Of a DNA stretch of 64,000 bases, positions 25,782-34,669 are shown in pieces; position 1 is the first letter of the stretch, and each line of letters starts with the position of its first letter. This DNA comes from Erysipelothrix rhusiopathiae (lineage in GTDB: Bacteria > Bacillota_I > Bacilli_A > Erysipelotrichales > Erysipelotrichaceae): assembly GCF_900637845.1 (NCBI RefSeq), contig NZ_LR134439.1, forward strand, positions 1,612,001-1,676,000. Direction: 5' to 3'. Under the pieces are notes generated by a model. The model saw only the letters and a list, made by a program, of their open reading frames with translations, was not told the origin of the DNA and made no database searches. A program made the position numbers and the translations under genes.

Positions 25782-28232
25782 AGGTTCAGTAACGCTTTTA
25801 TCTTCTACTTTAGGAATTGCAACTTTCACTACATGAACAAGAGGTCTCAGTATTGAGAAATCTTTCTCCGTAGTTACCGTTGAGAAGGTAGCATCTGCAG
25901 ACATAATCGGAACATCTTTGATTGGAATAATTGAAGTATGATCATTATAAATTAAAATATGATCTTGAATATTTCCAACAAAAAGTTCAGCCAAGCAATG
26001 TGGGTTACTCTTAACCATTTTCACAATAGAGGTTCCTTGCGTTGCACGATTGTTTATCGCAATATCTTGTGCTTTGATCCGTTTCATTTGGAATCGATCG
26101 GATACAAAGACAACTTCTGACTCATCCGATAAGCCCATAGTAGAGACTACACGATCATTAAGTTTCAGTTTCATTCCGATAACACCTTTAGCACGCAGGC
26201 CAATAGGATTAATCTCAGCGAGATCGAGGCGCATACATTGACCTTCTTTACTTACTAGAAGCAAGTGTTCGTCATTCGAAGTTATAACCGCACCCACCAA
26301 TTCATCATGCTTACCTAACTTCATGACGTCATAAAGTCGATTTGTACGTTTAACTTCTAGTTCGGAAATCGCTGTTTTCTTAATCATACCTGATGCAGTA
26401 GATGTCACGATAAAACGATATGTATCAAATGATTTTAACGTAAAGACACTAATGATTTTTTCGTTTGGATCGCATTTCATGTATTGATTAATATGTGAAC
26501 CTGTATCGCGCCAACGGGCTTCATCAATCTCGTGAACAAGAATCATGCCATATCGGCCTCTTGAAGTTACAAAAACGAGATAATCAGTCGTTTCAACTTC
26601 TGAACTGAATACAGGCATATCTTCATCCATAAGCGCAATCACATCTTTTTGACTTGACCCATATGATCGTAAGGAAACCTTTTTCAGATATCCGTCACGC
26701 GATACAGTTACCATAACAGCTTCATTTGTAATAAGACTGAGATGATCTACTTCCAACTCTGAAATTTCTGCTTCAATTACAGATCTGCGTGGTGTATCAA
26801 ACGCTTCTTTTATTTCCATAAACTCTTTAACAATCATATTATTCAACATATCGATATTATTAATAACAAGATCCAGATATTCAAGCTCATTTGCAAGTTT
26901 CGCAAACTCATCACGAAGCGCATTAATATCTGTCGATGATAAACGATAAAGCTGTAAATCAACAATCGCAGTTGCTTGAGCTTCAGTGAATCCAAACTCA
27001 GCCATGATATTATTACGAGATTCAGATCGGTTATTTGAACTACGAATTACTGCAATAATTTCATCGAGGTTTGAAGTTGCTTTCATAAGACCTTCAAGAA
27101 TGTGTAAACGTTTTTCTTTTTGTTCATAGCGATACTTACTTCGATTTAAAACAACTTCTTGTCTAAATTTTAAATACGCATCAAGAACTTCTAAAAGACC
27201 ACAAACCTTCGGACGTTGGTCTACAATCGCAACCATATTGGCATTGTAATAAACTTGAAGTTCCGTGTATTTATAGAAGAGGTTTAGGATACTTTCGACA
27301 TTTGCATCCCGTTTACAGTCAATAACAATTCGTAATCCCGTACGGTCCGATTCATCTCGAACATCCATAACATCGCCAAATCCCTCACTGGCTTTCGTAA
27401 ATCGTAATTCGTCAATTTTTCGAACGACATTCGACTTAATTACCTCATAAGGTAACTCGGTAATAACAATTTGTTTCATGCTTTTATTTTCAACAATCTC
27501 TGCCTTAGCACGGACTACAATACGGCCTTTACCTTTACGAATGATATCCTCAATGCCTTCTTGTCCTTGAATAATTGCACCAGTTGGAAAATCAGGACCT
27601 TGAACCATCGTCATAATTTCTTCAACACTACAATTCGGATTATGTAAACGATAGATTGAAGCATCCATAATTTCATTAAGATTAAACGGCGGAATGTTGG
27701 TTGCATATCCTGCGGCAATCCCTGTAGAACCGTTTACCAAAAGGTTTGGATAACGAGCAGGTAATACAGATGGTTCTGTCGTCATATCATCAAAGTTTAA
27801 TACAAATGGAACCACTTCTTCATCAATGTTTTCTAAAAGTTTTTGTGATAGCTTTGAAATACGTGCTTCCGTATAACGCATAGCAGCTGCAGGATCATCA
27901 TCAATACTCCCATTGTTCCCTTGCATATCAATGAGCGGCATGTTCATCTTCCAAGATTGTGACATACGAACCATTGCCTCATAAACAGAACTATCTCCAT
28001 GAGGATGATAATTACCAATTACAAGACCAACTGTTTTTGCGGATTTACGATAAGGTTTATCGTAGAAGTTTTTATCATGGAACATCGCATACAAAATCCG
28101 ACGTTGAACCGGTTTTAATCCATCACGTACATCTGGGAGCGCACGTTCCTGAATTATATATTTTGAATACCTACCAAACCGTTCACCAACAATGTCTTCG
28201 ATAGGTAACTTAATTAATGAATCATGCGACAT
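25764..28232 (-). CDS. parC: DNA topoisomerase IV subunit A (ParC)
   Basis: 822 residues. Breakage-reunion domain with PDVRDGLKPVQRRILYAM and active-site Tyr in AAAMRYTEARIS. The quinolone-determining region HPHGDSSVYEAMVR keeps the susceptible-type Ser and Glu. The C-terminal beta-pinwheel lacks a GyrA box (the equivalent site reads NNRATQGTSIV), which favours ParC over GyrA. It decatenates daughter chromosomes with ParE. It overlaps parE by 11 bases. Confidence 0.93.
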   Translation of the reverse strand: MSHDSLIKLPIEDIVGERFGRYSKYIIQERALPDVRDGLKPVQRRILYAMFHDKNFYDKPYRKSAKTVGLVIGNYHPHGDSSVYEAMVRMSQSWKMNMPLIDMQGNNGSIDDDPAAAMRYTEARISKLSQKLLENIDEEVVPFVLNFDDMTTEPSVLPARYPNLLVNGSTGIAAGYATNIPPFNLNEIMDASIYRLHNPNCSVEEIMTMVQGPDFPTGAIIQGQEGIEDIIRKGKGRIVVRAKAEIVENKSMKQIVITELPYEVIKSNVVRKIDELRFTKASEGFGDVMDVRDESDRTGLRIVIDCKRDANVESILNLFYKYTELQVYYNANMVAIVDQRPKVCGLLEVLDAYLKFRQEVVLNRSKYRYEQKEKRLHILEGLMKATSNLDEIIAVIRSSNNRSESRNNIMAEFGFTEAQATAIVDLQLYRLSSTDINALRDEFAKLANELEYLDLVINNIDMLNNMIVKEFMEIKEAFDTPRRSVIEAEISELEVDHLSLITNEAVMVTVSRDGYLKKVSLRSYGSSQKDVIALMDEDMPVFSSEVETTDYLVFVTSRGRYGMILVHEIDEARWRDTGSHINQYMKCDPNEKIISVFTLKSFDTYRFIVTSTASGMIKKTAISELEVKRTNRLYDVMKLGKHDELVGAVITSNDEHLLLVSKEGQCMRLDLAEINPIGLRAKGVIGMKLKLNDRVVSTMGLSDESEVVFVSDRFQMKRIKAQDIAINNRATQGTSIVKMVKSNPHCLAELFVGNIQDHILIYNDHTSIIPIKDVPIMSADATFSTVTTEKDFSILRPLVHVVKVAIPKVEDKSVTEPLKLDL

Positions 28233-30132
28233 GTGGATCCTCCTCTAACGTAAATGCGACATTTTGTTCAATCCATTCTCGACGAACATCAACTTTATCT
28301 CCCATAAGTACTGAAACGCGCTTATCTGCAACTAAAAAGTCATTAATTTGAACTTGAATTAATGAACGCGTTTCGGGATCCATTGTAGTTTCCCATAGTT
28401 GATCCGCATTCATTTCACCAAGTCCCTTGTAACGTTGCAATTCAATTTTACCGTATTGTTTGCGGAATGCATCTAATTCATCTTCTGTATAAGCATAATG
28501 AACGTTCTTTCCGGATTTAACACGATAAAGAGGCGGTTGCGCAATATAAACATACCCCGCTTCAACAAGCGGACGCATATGTCTGAAGAAAAAGGTTAAT
28601 AACAATACTTGAATGTGGGCACCATCGGTATCCGCATCGGTCATAATAATGATTTTGTTATAGTTACAATCTTTTAATTCAAAATCTTTACCAACACCTG
28701 CACCAACACAATGAATGATGGTATTGAGTTCTTCGTTTTTAAGAATATCTTCAAATTTTGCTTTTTGTGTATTCAGTACTTTTCCCCGTAAAGGTAAAAT
28801 AGCTTGGAATTTACTATCACGGCCTTGCTTCGCACTACCACCAGCAGAATCCCCTTCGACTAAATACAATTCATTTTTATTTTTATTTCGTGTTTGCGCA
28901 TTCGCAAGTTTCCCTGATAGAATGCGTTCAATTTTATTTCGCTTTCCATTACGTGCTTGTTCTCGTGCCTTTCGAGCAGCTAAACGAGCATGGGAAGCTT
29001 TTTGTATTTTTGTAATAATTTTTGTAGCTTCTTCGTGATGAACATCTAAATAGTAAGGTAGTTGTTCCGAAATAACTGCATCCACAACACCTTTCGCAAC
29101 GGGTGTTCCTAATTTACCTTTGGTTTGACCTTCGAATTGTAGTAAATTTTCTGGAATACTTACAGAAAGGATAACTGAAAGCCCCTCCCGAACATCATTC
29201 CCCTCAAAATTCTTTTCTTTATCTTTAAGAAGGTTATGTTTACGTGCCCATTCATTAATAACTTTTGTAAATCCTGAACGGAAACCCGCAACATGGGTCC
29301 CCCCATCATGAGTGCGAACAAGGTTAACATAAGAGTAAGTATCTTCGTTATAGCCTTCATTATATTGCAACGCAATCTGCACTGAAATACCTTGATCTGA
29401 ACCATTTAAAAGGATGACGTCGTTTAGAACTTCTTGATCCTCATGAATGTATTCCATAAATGCTTCAAGACCTTTTTCGTATCGATACTCACGCGTTACA
29501 TTGACACGCTCATCCGTAACAATAAACTGAATTCCTTGCAGTAAAAAAGCACTTTCTTGAACACGTTCACAAATAGTATCAAAACTAAATTTTGAATTTT
29601 TAAAAATCGTTGGATCTGCTTTAAAACGAACACGGCTACCTATTGGACCACGATCACTTGTTTTTTTTAGTGGTTCAATTTCTTTACCACCATTTCTAAA
29701 AGTCATATTATAGGTTCCGTCTTTACGGAAGACACTTACATTAACTTCTTCGCTTAACGCATTCACAACAGATGCACCAACACCGTGAAGACCTCCACTT
29801 GTTTTATATCCACCCGCTTCGGAAAATTTCCCACCGGCATGAAGCACAGTAAAAATGACCTGTAATGCACTGACTCCACTCGTGTGTGTCTCAATCGGCA
29901 TTCCTCGACCCTCATCTCGAATCGATACAGTCATATCATCTTCTATATTTAAACGAATTGTCGTCCCATAACCATTAAGGGCCTCGTCAATCGCATTATC
30001 CATAATTTCCCATACTAAATGATGCAAACCACGTGAATCGGTAGATCCAATGTACATCCCAGGGCGTTTTCTTACAGCTTCAAGACCTTCTAGAATTTCA
30101 ATACTTGATGCTGAATAATTTTGTGTACTCAA
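28222..30132 (-). CDS. parE: DNA topoisomerase IV subunit B (ParE)
   Basis: About 636 residues from a TTG at 30132 (STQNYSASSIEILEG). There is no ATG before the conserved VRKRPGMYIGSTDSRGLHH; an AGAGGAG SD lies about 9 bases upstream of this TTG, while a second TTG at 30141 sits on top of it. GHKL ATPase motifs (WEIMDNAIDEAL, GRGMPIETH, GGLHGVGASVVNAL) and the TOPRIM segment (LVEGDSAGGSAKQGRD; IIMTDADTDGAHI) are complete. Pairing with a GyrA-box-lacking ParC supports topoisomerase IV. Confidence 0.93.
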   Translation of the reverse strand: MSTQNYSASSIEILEGLEAVRKRPGMYIGSTDSRGLHHLVWEIMDNAIDEALNGYGTTIRLNIEDDMTVSIRDEGRGMPIETHTSGVSALQVIFTVLHAGGKFSEAGGYKTSGGLHGVGASVVNALSEEVNVSVFRKDGTYNMTFRNGGKEIEPLKKTSDRGPIGSRVRFKADPTIFKNSKFSFDTICERVQESAFLLQGIQFIVTDERVNVTREYRYEKGLEAFMEYIHEDQEVLNDVILLNGSDQGISVQIALQYNEGYNEDTYSYVNLVRTHDGGTHVAGFRSGFTKVINEWARKHNLLKDKEKNFEGNDVREGLSVILSVSIPENLLQFEGQTKGKLGTPVAKGVVDAVISEQLPYYLDVHHEEATKIITKIQKASHARLAARKAREQARNGKRNKIERILSGKLANAQTRNKNKNELYLVEGDSAGGSAKQGRDSKFQAILPLRGKVLNTQKAKFEDILKNEELNTIIHCVGAGVGKDFELKDCNYNKIIIMTDADTDGAHIQVLLLTFFFRHMRPLVEAGYVYIAQPPLYRVKSGKNVHYAYTEDELDAFRKQYGKIELQRYKGLGEMNADQLWETTMDPETRSLIQVQINDFLVADKRVSVLMGDKVDVRREWIEQNVAFTLEEDPHVA

Positions 30133-30156
30133 GCTCTCCAACTCCTCTCAACGTGT

Positions 30157-30177
30157 ATTATATCATGACCTCATGAT
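30157..30177 (-). promoter_or_regulatory. parE promoter with embedded perfect palindrome
   Basis: The minus-strand -10 TATAAT (about 30157-30162) has an extended TGA element. Directly upstream, between the -10 and the expected -35, lies a perfect inverted repeat ATCATGA-CC-TCATGAT (30162-30177), well placed to bind a repressor. The promoter call is good; the operator is inference. Confidence 0.6.
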
Positions 30178-30208
30178 TATTTGAGTACTAAAAGTTGAAC
30201 CATCATGA

Positions 30209-30238
30209 AAAGTTCTTTTAACTAAAGTTCTTTTAACT
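30209..30238. repeat. Abutting 15-bp tandem repeat upstream of plsY
   Basis: Two identical copies of AAAGTTCTTTTAACT (30209-30223 and 30224-30238) lie end to end in the parE-plsY divergent region, overlapping where the plsY -35 should be (a TAAAAT -10 follows about 17 bases after). Each unit is itself partly symmetric (AGTT...AACT). Confidence 0.8.
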
Positions 30239-30277
30239 TTGGCATTGAACATGGTAAAATGATTTTGAGGTGAATTT

Positions 30278-30880
30278 ATGGAAATATTATTAGCAAGTGT
30301 CCTTGGGTATCTCTTAGGATCAATTCCCAATGCGTTAGTCATTGGGAAAGTATTTTTCAATACGGATATCCGTGAACACGGTTCTGGAAATCTTGGGGGA
30401 ACAAATGCCGGTCGTACACTCGGTGCAAAAGCTGGTGTTGCAGTTGCGATATTGGATGTCTTAAAAGCAACCATTGCTATGGTTATTACCAATCTAGTCT
30501 TCCCAGAAGCAACTATTTACGCTGGATTTTTCGCTACTTTGGGTCATTGCTTTCCAGTGTTTGCTAAGTTTAAAGGTGGTAAGGCTGTTTCAACCGCAAT
30601 GGGATTTTTACTTGGAATATCAATTCTTGTCACAAAAAGACCTGTACTTCATTTTATAGTTCCAGTACTTATATTCTTTGCAGCGCTGTATCTATCTAAA
30701 ATGGTTTCATTATCTGCCATGATTTCAGTTACGACAGCAGTCGTGATTCTTGGCTTTACACAGGAAAATATTCAAGTTACAATTGCTTTCGCAATCATTG
30801 CAGCAATCGTTATCTATCGACACCGATCAAACATTCAGAGAATTCTTGACGGTTCCGAACGAAAAATTACATGGATGTAG
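30278..30880 (+). CDS. plsY: Acyl-phosphate:glycerol-3-phosphate acyltransferase PlsY
   Basis: 200 residues with five or so membrane helices. Diagnostic motifs are LGSIPNALVIGK, REHGSGNLGGTNAGRTLG and GHCFPVFAKFKGGKAVSTAMG. PlsY makes lysophosphatidic acid from acyl phosphate and glycerol 3-phosphate at the inner membrane. SD TGAGGTGAATTT. Divergent from parE, the same neighbour pair as in many Firmicutes. gpsA, which makes its glycerol-phosphate substrate, is elsewhere in the window. Confidence 0.95.
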   Translation: MEILLASVLGYLLGSIPNALVIGKVFFNTDIREHGSGNLGGTNAGRTLGAKAGVAVAILDVLKATIAMVITNLVFPEATIYAGFFATLGHCFPVFAKFKGGKAVSTAMGFLLGISILVTKRPVLHFIVPVLIFFAALYLSKMVSLSAMISVTTAVVILGFTQENIQVTIAFAIIAAIVIYRHRSNIQRILDGSERKITWM

Positions 30881-30906
30881 AGGGAAAGTTTCCCTCTATT
30901 TTTTTA
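30878..30906 (+). terminator. Terminator after plsY
   Basis: AGAGGGA (30879-30885) pairs with TCCCTCT (30891-30897) around AAGTT, followed by ATTTTTTTA. The stem begins at the plsY stop codon. Confidence 0.88.
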
Positions 30907-30923
30907 TAGAGCTGGTGAAGATA

Positions 30924-30951
30924 TTGAAAATAGTGAAAATAGTGATATAAT
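30924..30951 (+). promoter_or_regulatory. ABC exporter operon promoter
   Basis: TTGAAA (30924-30929), 16-base spacer and TATAAT (30946-30951), with an extended TGA before the -10. It lies between the plsY terminator and the ABC ATPase SD. Confidence 0.85.
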
Positions 30952-30980
30952 TGAACCATATTATAATCAAGGAGAAAAAT

Positions 30981-31697
30981 ATGATTAATATTAAGAATGT
31001 TACGAAAACTTATAATGGTACCCATAAAGCCGTTGATGATGTGTCCATTCAAATTAATTCTGGTGAAATCGTTGGATTTATCGGCCCCAATGGCGCTGGT
31101 AAAACAACGACTATTAAAATGCTGACAGGTATCTTAGCTCCGGATTCCGGATCTATTACACTTAATGACTTGAGCATCCGTGATCAACCCATCGAAGCAA
31201 AACAACAATTTGGATACGTTTCCGATGACCCAAATGCATTTTTAAAATTAAAAGGTATCGAGTATTTGAATTTTATTGCCGACATCTACAACATCAATGA
31301 ATTGGACCGTCAAAAGCGTATTCAAAACTATACCCAGCTCCTTGGAATGGATAAGGCTTTGAATGATAAACTCTTATCTTATTCTCATGGTATGCGTCAA
31401 AAAATAATGGTAATTGGAGTGCTTCTTCATAATCCGTATTTATTAATTCTTGATGAACCGCTAACCGGACTAGATCCACAATCTTCCTATATTTTAAAAG
31501 AAGCAATGCGTGAGCACGCAAATCAAGGTGGTGCCGTCTTTTTCTCAACTCATGTTCTTGAAGTAGCTGAAAAATTGTGTGACAAGGTCGTTATCATCAA
31601 TCATGGTCAAATTGTTTATACTGGGACTCTAGAATCCCTCAAATCAAACTATAACCAATTATCGCTTGAAGAAATCTTCTTGGAGCTTACAAAATGA
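30981..31697 (+). CDS. ABC transporter ATP-binding protein (exporter type)
   Basis: 238 residues from the ATG at 30981 (MINIKNVTKTYNG), which has AAGGAGAAAAAT before it; an ATG 30 bases earlier lacks an SD. Walker A GFIGPNGAGKTTTIKML, a degenerate signature LLSYSHGMRQKIMV, Walker B YLLILDEPLTGLDP and the H-loop FFSTHVLEVAEKLC are present. The signature has SHGMRQ instead of SGGQ, as in ABC-2/YxlF-type exporters. It overlaps the permease gene (ATGA). Substrate unknown. Confidence 0.9.
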   Translation: MINIKNVTKTYNGTHKAVDDVSIQINSGEIVGFIGPNGAGKTTTIKMLTGILAPDSGSITLNDLSIRDQPIEAKQQFGYVSDDPNAFLKLKGIEYLNFIADIYNINELDRQKRIQNYTQLLGMDKALNDKLLSYSHGMRQKIMVIGVLLHNPYLLILDEPLTGLDPQSSYILKEAMREHANQGGAVFFSTHVLEVAEKLCDKVVIINHGQIVYTGTLESLKSNYNQLSLEEIFLELTK

Positions 31698-33391
31698 ATC
31701 GAATTCTAACACTGACCAAAACGATGTTGAAAACAACGACCTATGACTTTACACAACAACTTTCAACAAAGAAAAAAAAGAACTCCAAGTTTATGATTCT
31801 ATTATTTGCTTTTCTTTTTATCTATCTTGGGGGGATCGTCTTTTATCTTTGGAACACACTTATTAAATCTGCTGTTTCATTAGGACAACCTGGCATCGCA
31901 ATTCACACATTATTCGCAAGTGCAAGTGTCTATATATTAATTATTGGTATTCTTATCGTTCCAGGTATATTCTATTTTTCAAAAGATATTGAACGATATT
32001 TAGTACTTCCGGTTAAAGCTTCAGATATTTTATTTTCAAAATTTATTACTAGTTTAGTGACAATGTACGTCAGTGCAGCCGTTATTTTTATACCCTTTGC
32101 TCTTGCATATATTGTGAACATTAAACCGGATCTATTTTTTATAATTCGTTTTATTCTCAGTTCACTAATGATACCCATCATTCCATTCACACTATCATTA
32201 GTATTCATGATTCTCATTTTGACCTTTATTCCCTTCTTTAAGAATAAGGATGTCTATACTTATGTTTCTACATTCCTTGGTGTTGTACTTGGTCTTGGCA
32301 TGGCCTATCTTGGCCAAACATCCGGAACCGGAGGCGCTGATTTTTTAGCTAATATTATGGCGAGCATCGCTTCAGGAGATAATGCTTTATTAAAGGTACT
32401 CAACGGTGTCTTTCCTACGATTCCTTTACTTTCTCAAGGCGTCGTGTATGCTGATTACGGAAAAATGATATTAGGCATTGTAGTGTCTATTTTAAGCCCT
32501 TTCTTGCTCGTAACACTCGTTCAAAAGTTGTACTTCAAAGGAGTTATTGGCATTGATGAAGCCAGTTCTAAAAAAACTGTATTAACATCGGAGGCCTTTC
32601 AAAAATCTACAAAACAAAGATCCGCACTACGCTCAATTATGCGATATGATATTCGAAACATTCTTCGAACACCAACATTTACCACCAATTATTTTGCGGG
32701 ACTTATTATTATACCGGTATCTTTTGTCATTCCACTAATTATAGGTATATCCAAATCACCTGTCTCAATTACGGAAATCAACCAGACACTACAGGAAATT
32801 ATGAACACCAATTTCTACAGCCAAGCCTTTTACGTTAAATTTGCATTAGTATCTATAATTGGTCTTCTGATTTCGTATTTTATGGCAAATGTCGGTATGA
32901 TAACCGCAACATCCATTTCCCGTGAGGGTCGTACCCTCCAACAATTCCGAGCAATGCCACTTGATTTTATGACCCTAATTCACGCCAAAATTCTAATTGG
33001 TTCAATCATAACGGTCATTCCGACTTGGATTATCGGCATTCTAGTCGCTAGTTTCCTTAAACTAAATATCGGGTATATATGCCTTTTTATCATTAGTTCC
33101 TTCTTAGGTTCCATCCTTTCCAATACAAGTGCTATCGTCTTGGATGTACTCTCTCCAAAATTAATTTGGGATAATGAAACACAAGCGATCAAACAAAATT
33201 TCCTCGCTGCGGTTCCCCTTTTCTCTTCTTTCTTGATTATCGGAGGATTCGTATTTGCATCCCTTAAATATAATCCAATTCATGTAATCTATGTATTTGG
33301 TGTACTTCTTATGATTCTCAGTGTTCTTGTGTATCAATTAATAAAGAAACTGGTTCATAAAAGACTTCCACAAATTATTGAAACACTCTAA
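31694..33391 (+). CDS. ABC exporter permease, large multi-spanning type
   Basis: 565 residues, with about 10-12 hydrophobic stretches interrupted by a cytoplasmic loop around residues 285-320 (YFKGVIGIDEASSKKT to ALRSIMRYDIRNILRTP). The loop with a two-fold arrangement of helices resembles the EcsB/putative-exporter type permeases that pair with YxlF-like ATPases. The gene is coupled to the ATPase by ATGA. No substrate-binding protein is nearby, consistent with export. Substrate not inferable. Confidence 0.8.
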   Translation: MNRILTLTKTMLKTTTYDFTQQLSTKKKKNSKFMILLFAFLFIYLGGIVFYLWNTLIKSAVSLGQPGIAIHTLFASASVYILIIGILIVPGIFYFSKDIERYLVLPVKASDILFSKFITSLVTMYVSAAVIFIPFALAYIVNIKPDLFFIIRFILSSLMIPIIPFTLSLVFMILILTFIPFFKNKDVYTYVSTFLGVVLGLGMAYLGQTSGTGGADFLANIMASIASGDNALLKVLNGVFPTIPLLSQGVVYADYGKMILGIVVSILSPFLLVTLVQKLYFKGVIGIDEASSKKTVLTSEAFQKSTKQRSALRSIMRYDIRNILRTPTFTTNYFAGLIIIPVSFVIPLIIGISKSPVSITEINQTLQEIMNTNFYSQAFYVKFALVSIIGLLISYFMANVGMITATSISREGRTLQQFRAMPLDFMTLIHAKILIGSIITVIPTWIIGILVASFLKLNIGYICLFIISSFLGSILSNTSAIVLDVLSPKLIWDNETQAIKQNFLAAVPLFSSFLIIGGFVFASLKYNPIHVIYVFGVLLMILSVLVYQLIKKLVHKRLPQIIETL

Positions 33392-33392
33392 T

Positions 33393-33441
33393 AAAAAAAC
33401 CTTAAGACCGAAACACACGTTTCAAAATCTTAAGGTTTTTT
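33393..33441. terminator. Bidirectional terminator with nested stems
   Basis: CCTTAAGA (33400-33407) pairs with TCTTAAGG (33428-33435); inside it GAAAC pairs with GTTTC. A-run and T-run flank the stem on the two sides, so it can serve both the ABC permease and the convergent repeat-protein gene. Confidence 0.85.
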
Positions 33442-33470
33442 ATTATTTTAAAGCCATTAAATACTTCAGA

Positions 33471-33788
33471 TTATTTATTGAAGATATCTTTTGCTTTATC
33501 CGTTAAATCTTCAGCGGTTTCTTTAGCTTTTTCGGACAAATCTTCAGCAACTTCTTTACCCTTAGTCACTGCATCAGCTGTCATATCGCGACCTTTTTCA
33601 AGTACATCTTCAGCAGCTTCTTTGGCTTTGCCACCAAATTCATTCATCTTTTCAGATGCTTCTTTAGTTACTGACTCTGTTTTTTCACCAAGATCTTCAG
33701 CGGTTTCTTTGGCTTTTTCACCCAAATCATCAGCAGAGCTCTTTGCCTTTGCTGCAAGTTCTTTTGCTTTGTCTAATAAATTTCCCAT
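33471..33788 (-). CDS. LEA-like amphipathic repeat protein
   Basis: 105 residues from the ATG at 33788 (MGNLLDKAKELAAKAKS), with GGGAGG 9 bases upstream. The protein consists almost entirely of degenerate 11-residue units of the form EKAKETAEDLG, repeated about eight times, rich in Lys, Glu, Ala and Asp and with no cysteine. This resembles group 3 LEA proteins and their bacterial stress-linked relatives, which are disordered when hydrated and fold into amphipathic helices. No signal peptide. Function unknown; a stress-protective role is only inference. Confidence 0.75.
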   Translation of the reverse strand: MGNLLDKAKELAAKAKSSADDLGEKAKETAEDLGEKTESVTKEASEKMNEFGGKAKEAAEDVLEKGRDMTADAVTKGKEVAEDLSEKAKETAEDLTDKAKDIFNK

Positions 33789-33888
33789 ATCATAAAGCCT
33801 CCCTTTTTGTATATGTTGATTATACCGTATATCATACGAAGCAATCAAAGGTTTTGACTCAATCCTTACATTCTTCATCAAAGGTTCA

Positions 33889-33919
33889 CAAAAAACCTCT
33901 AGTGCTTAAACTAGAGGTT
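33889..33919 (-). terminator. Terminator after yebC
   Basis: AACCTCTAG (33894-33902) pairs with CTAGAGGTT (33911-33919), loop TGCTTAAA, followed on the minus strand by TTTTTTGTG. It closes the pheS-pheT-yebC unit. Confidence 0.87.
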
Positions 33920-33929
33920 ATCTAAATAA

Positions 33930-34652
33930 TTAATCTTCAAATTTTACGTTGTGATATACTTCTTGAATATCTTCAACTTCGTCAAACATCGCTTGAATTT
34001 TTCTGAAATTATCAGCATCTTCGCCTTCAACCGTTACGTATTCATTTGGTAAATAGGTAATTTCAAGCACGTCAAATTGAATCTCACCCAATTTGCTTTC
34101 AAGTGCTTCTTTTGCTTTATGTAGGCTTGTCGTATCAACAGTGACAGTCATATGACCTTCTTCTTGTTCAATATCGATAAGATCTACTTCATTTTCTAAA
34201 AGAATTTCCATAATTGTTTCTTCATCACTGGATTCAAATGACAACAAACCAACGTGCTCATAGCCATGCACTACGGAACCATTTACACCGATTTTACCTT
34301 TAGATTTTGTAAAGCAATTTCGTACTTCACTGTATGTACGGTTATCATTATCTGTTAAACATTCAACGATAAATGACGATGCGCCCGGTCCAAAACCTTC
34401 ATAACGAACTGCGTGATAGTTCTCTTCAGAACCACCCTTCGCTTTATCAATAGCACGTTTAATAACATCCGCAGGAACTTGTTTAGTTCTTGCTTCATCA
34501 ATGATGCGTTTTAAACCCACATTCATCTCAGGATCAGGAATTCCAGCTTTCGCTGCCATATAAATTTCTTTTCCATATCGTGAATACACTTTCGTTTTAG
34601 CGGCCGCTGTCTTTTGCATCGACGCCTTACGAACTTCAAATGCTCTACCCAT
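33930..34652 (-). CDS. yebC: YebC/PmpR family protein (TACO1-like)
   Basis: 240 residues, full family length. Starts MGRAFEVRKASMQKTAAAK and has the KRIIDEARTKQVPADVIKRA and RYEGFGPGASSFIVECLTDN segments. The family was annotated as transcription regulators; more recent work links members to translation of proline-rich stretches. It begins 17 bases after pheT, so it probably shares the Phe T-box transcript. An SD AGGAGG precedes it. Confidence 0.92.
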   Translation of the reverse strand: MGRAFEVRKASMQKTAAAKTKVYSRYGKEIYMAAKAGIPDPEMNVGLKRIIDEARTKQVPADVIKRAIDKAKGGSEENYHAVRYEGFGPGASSFIVECLTDNDNRTYSEVRNCFTKSKGKIGVNGSVVHGYEHVGLLSFESSDEETIMEILLENEVDLIDIEQEEGHMTVTVDTTSLHKAKEALESKLGEIQFDVLEITYLPNEYVTVEGEDADNFRKIQAMFDEVEDIQEVYHNVKFED

Positions 34653-34669
34653 ATTTTTACCTCCTAATG

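Noticed and set aside
25764-30132. Assignment as DNA gyrase GyrA/GyrB
   Set aside because: The A subunit lacks a GyrA box in its C-terminal domain and the gene order B then A with plsY divergent fits parE-parC.
33471-33788. Direct repeats as a CRISPR or minisatellite
   Set aside because: The repetition follows codons of an intact reading frame with SD and start; no spacer structure.
33478-33795. Plus-strand open frame opposite the LEA-like gene
   Set aside because: The repeats stay open on both strands. The minus strand has the SD and the amphipathic pattern.
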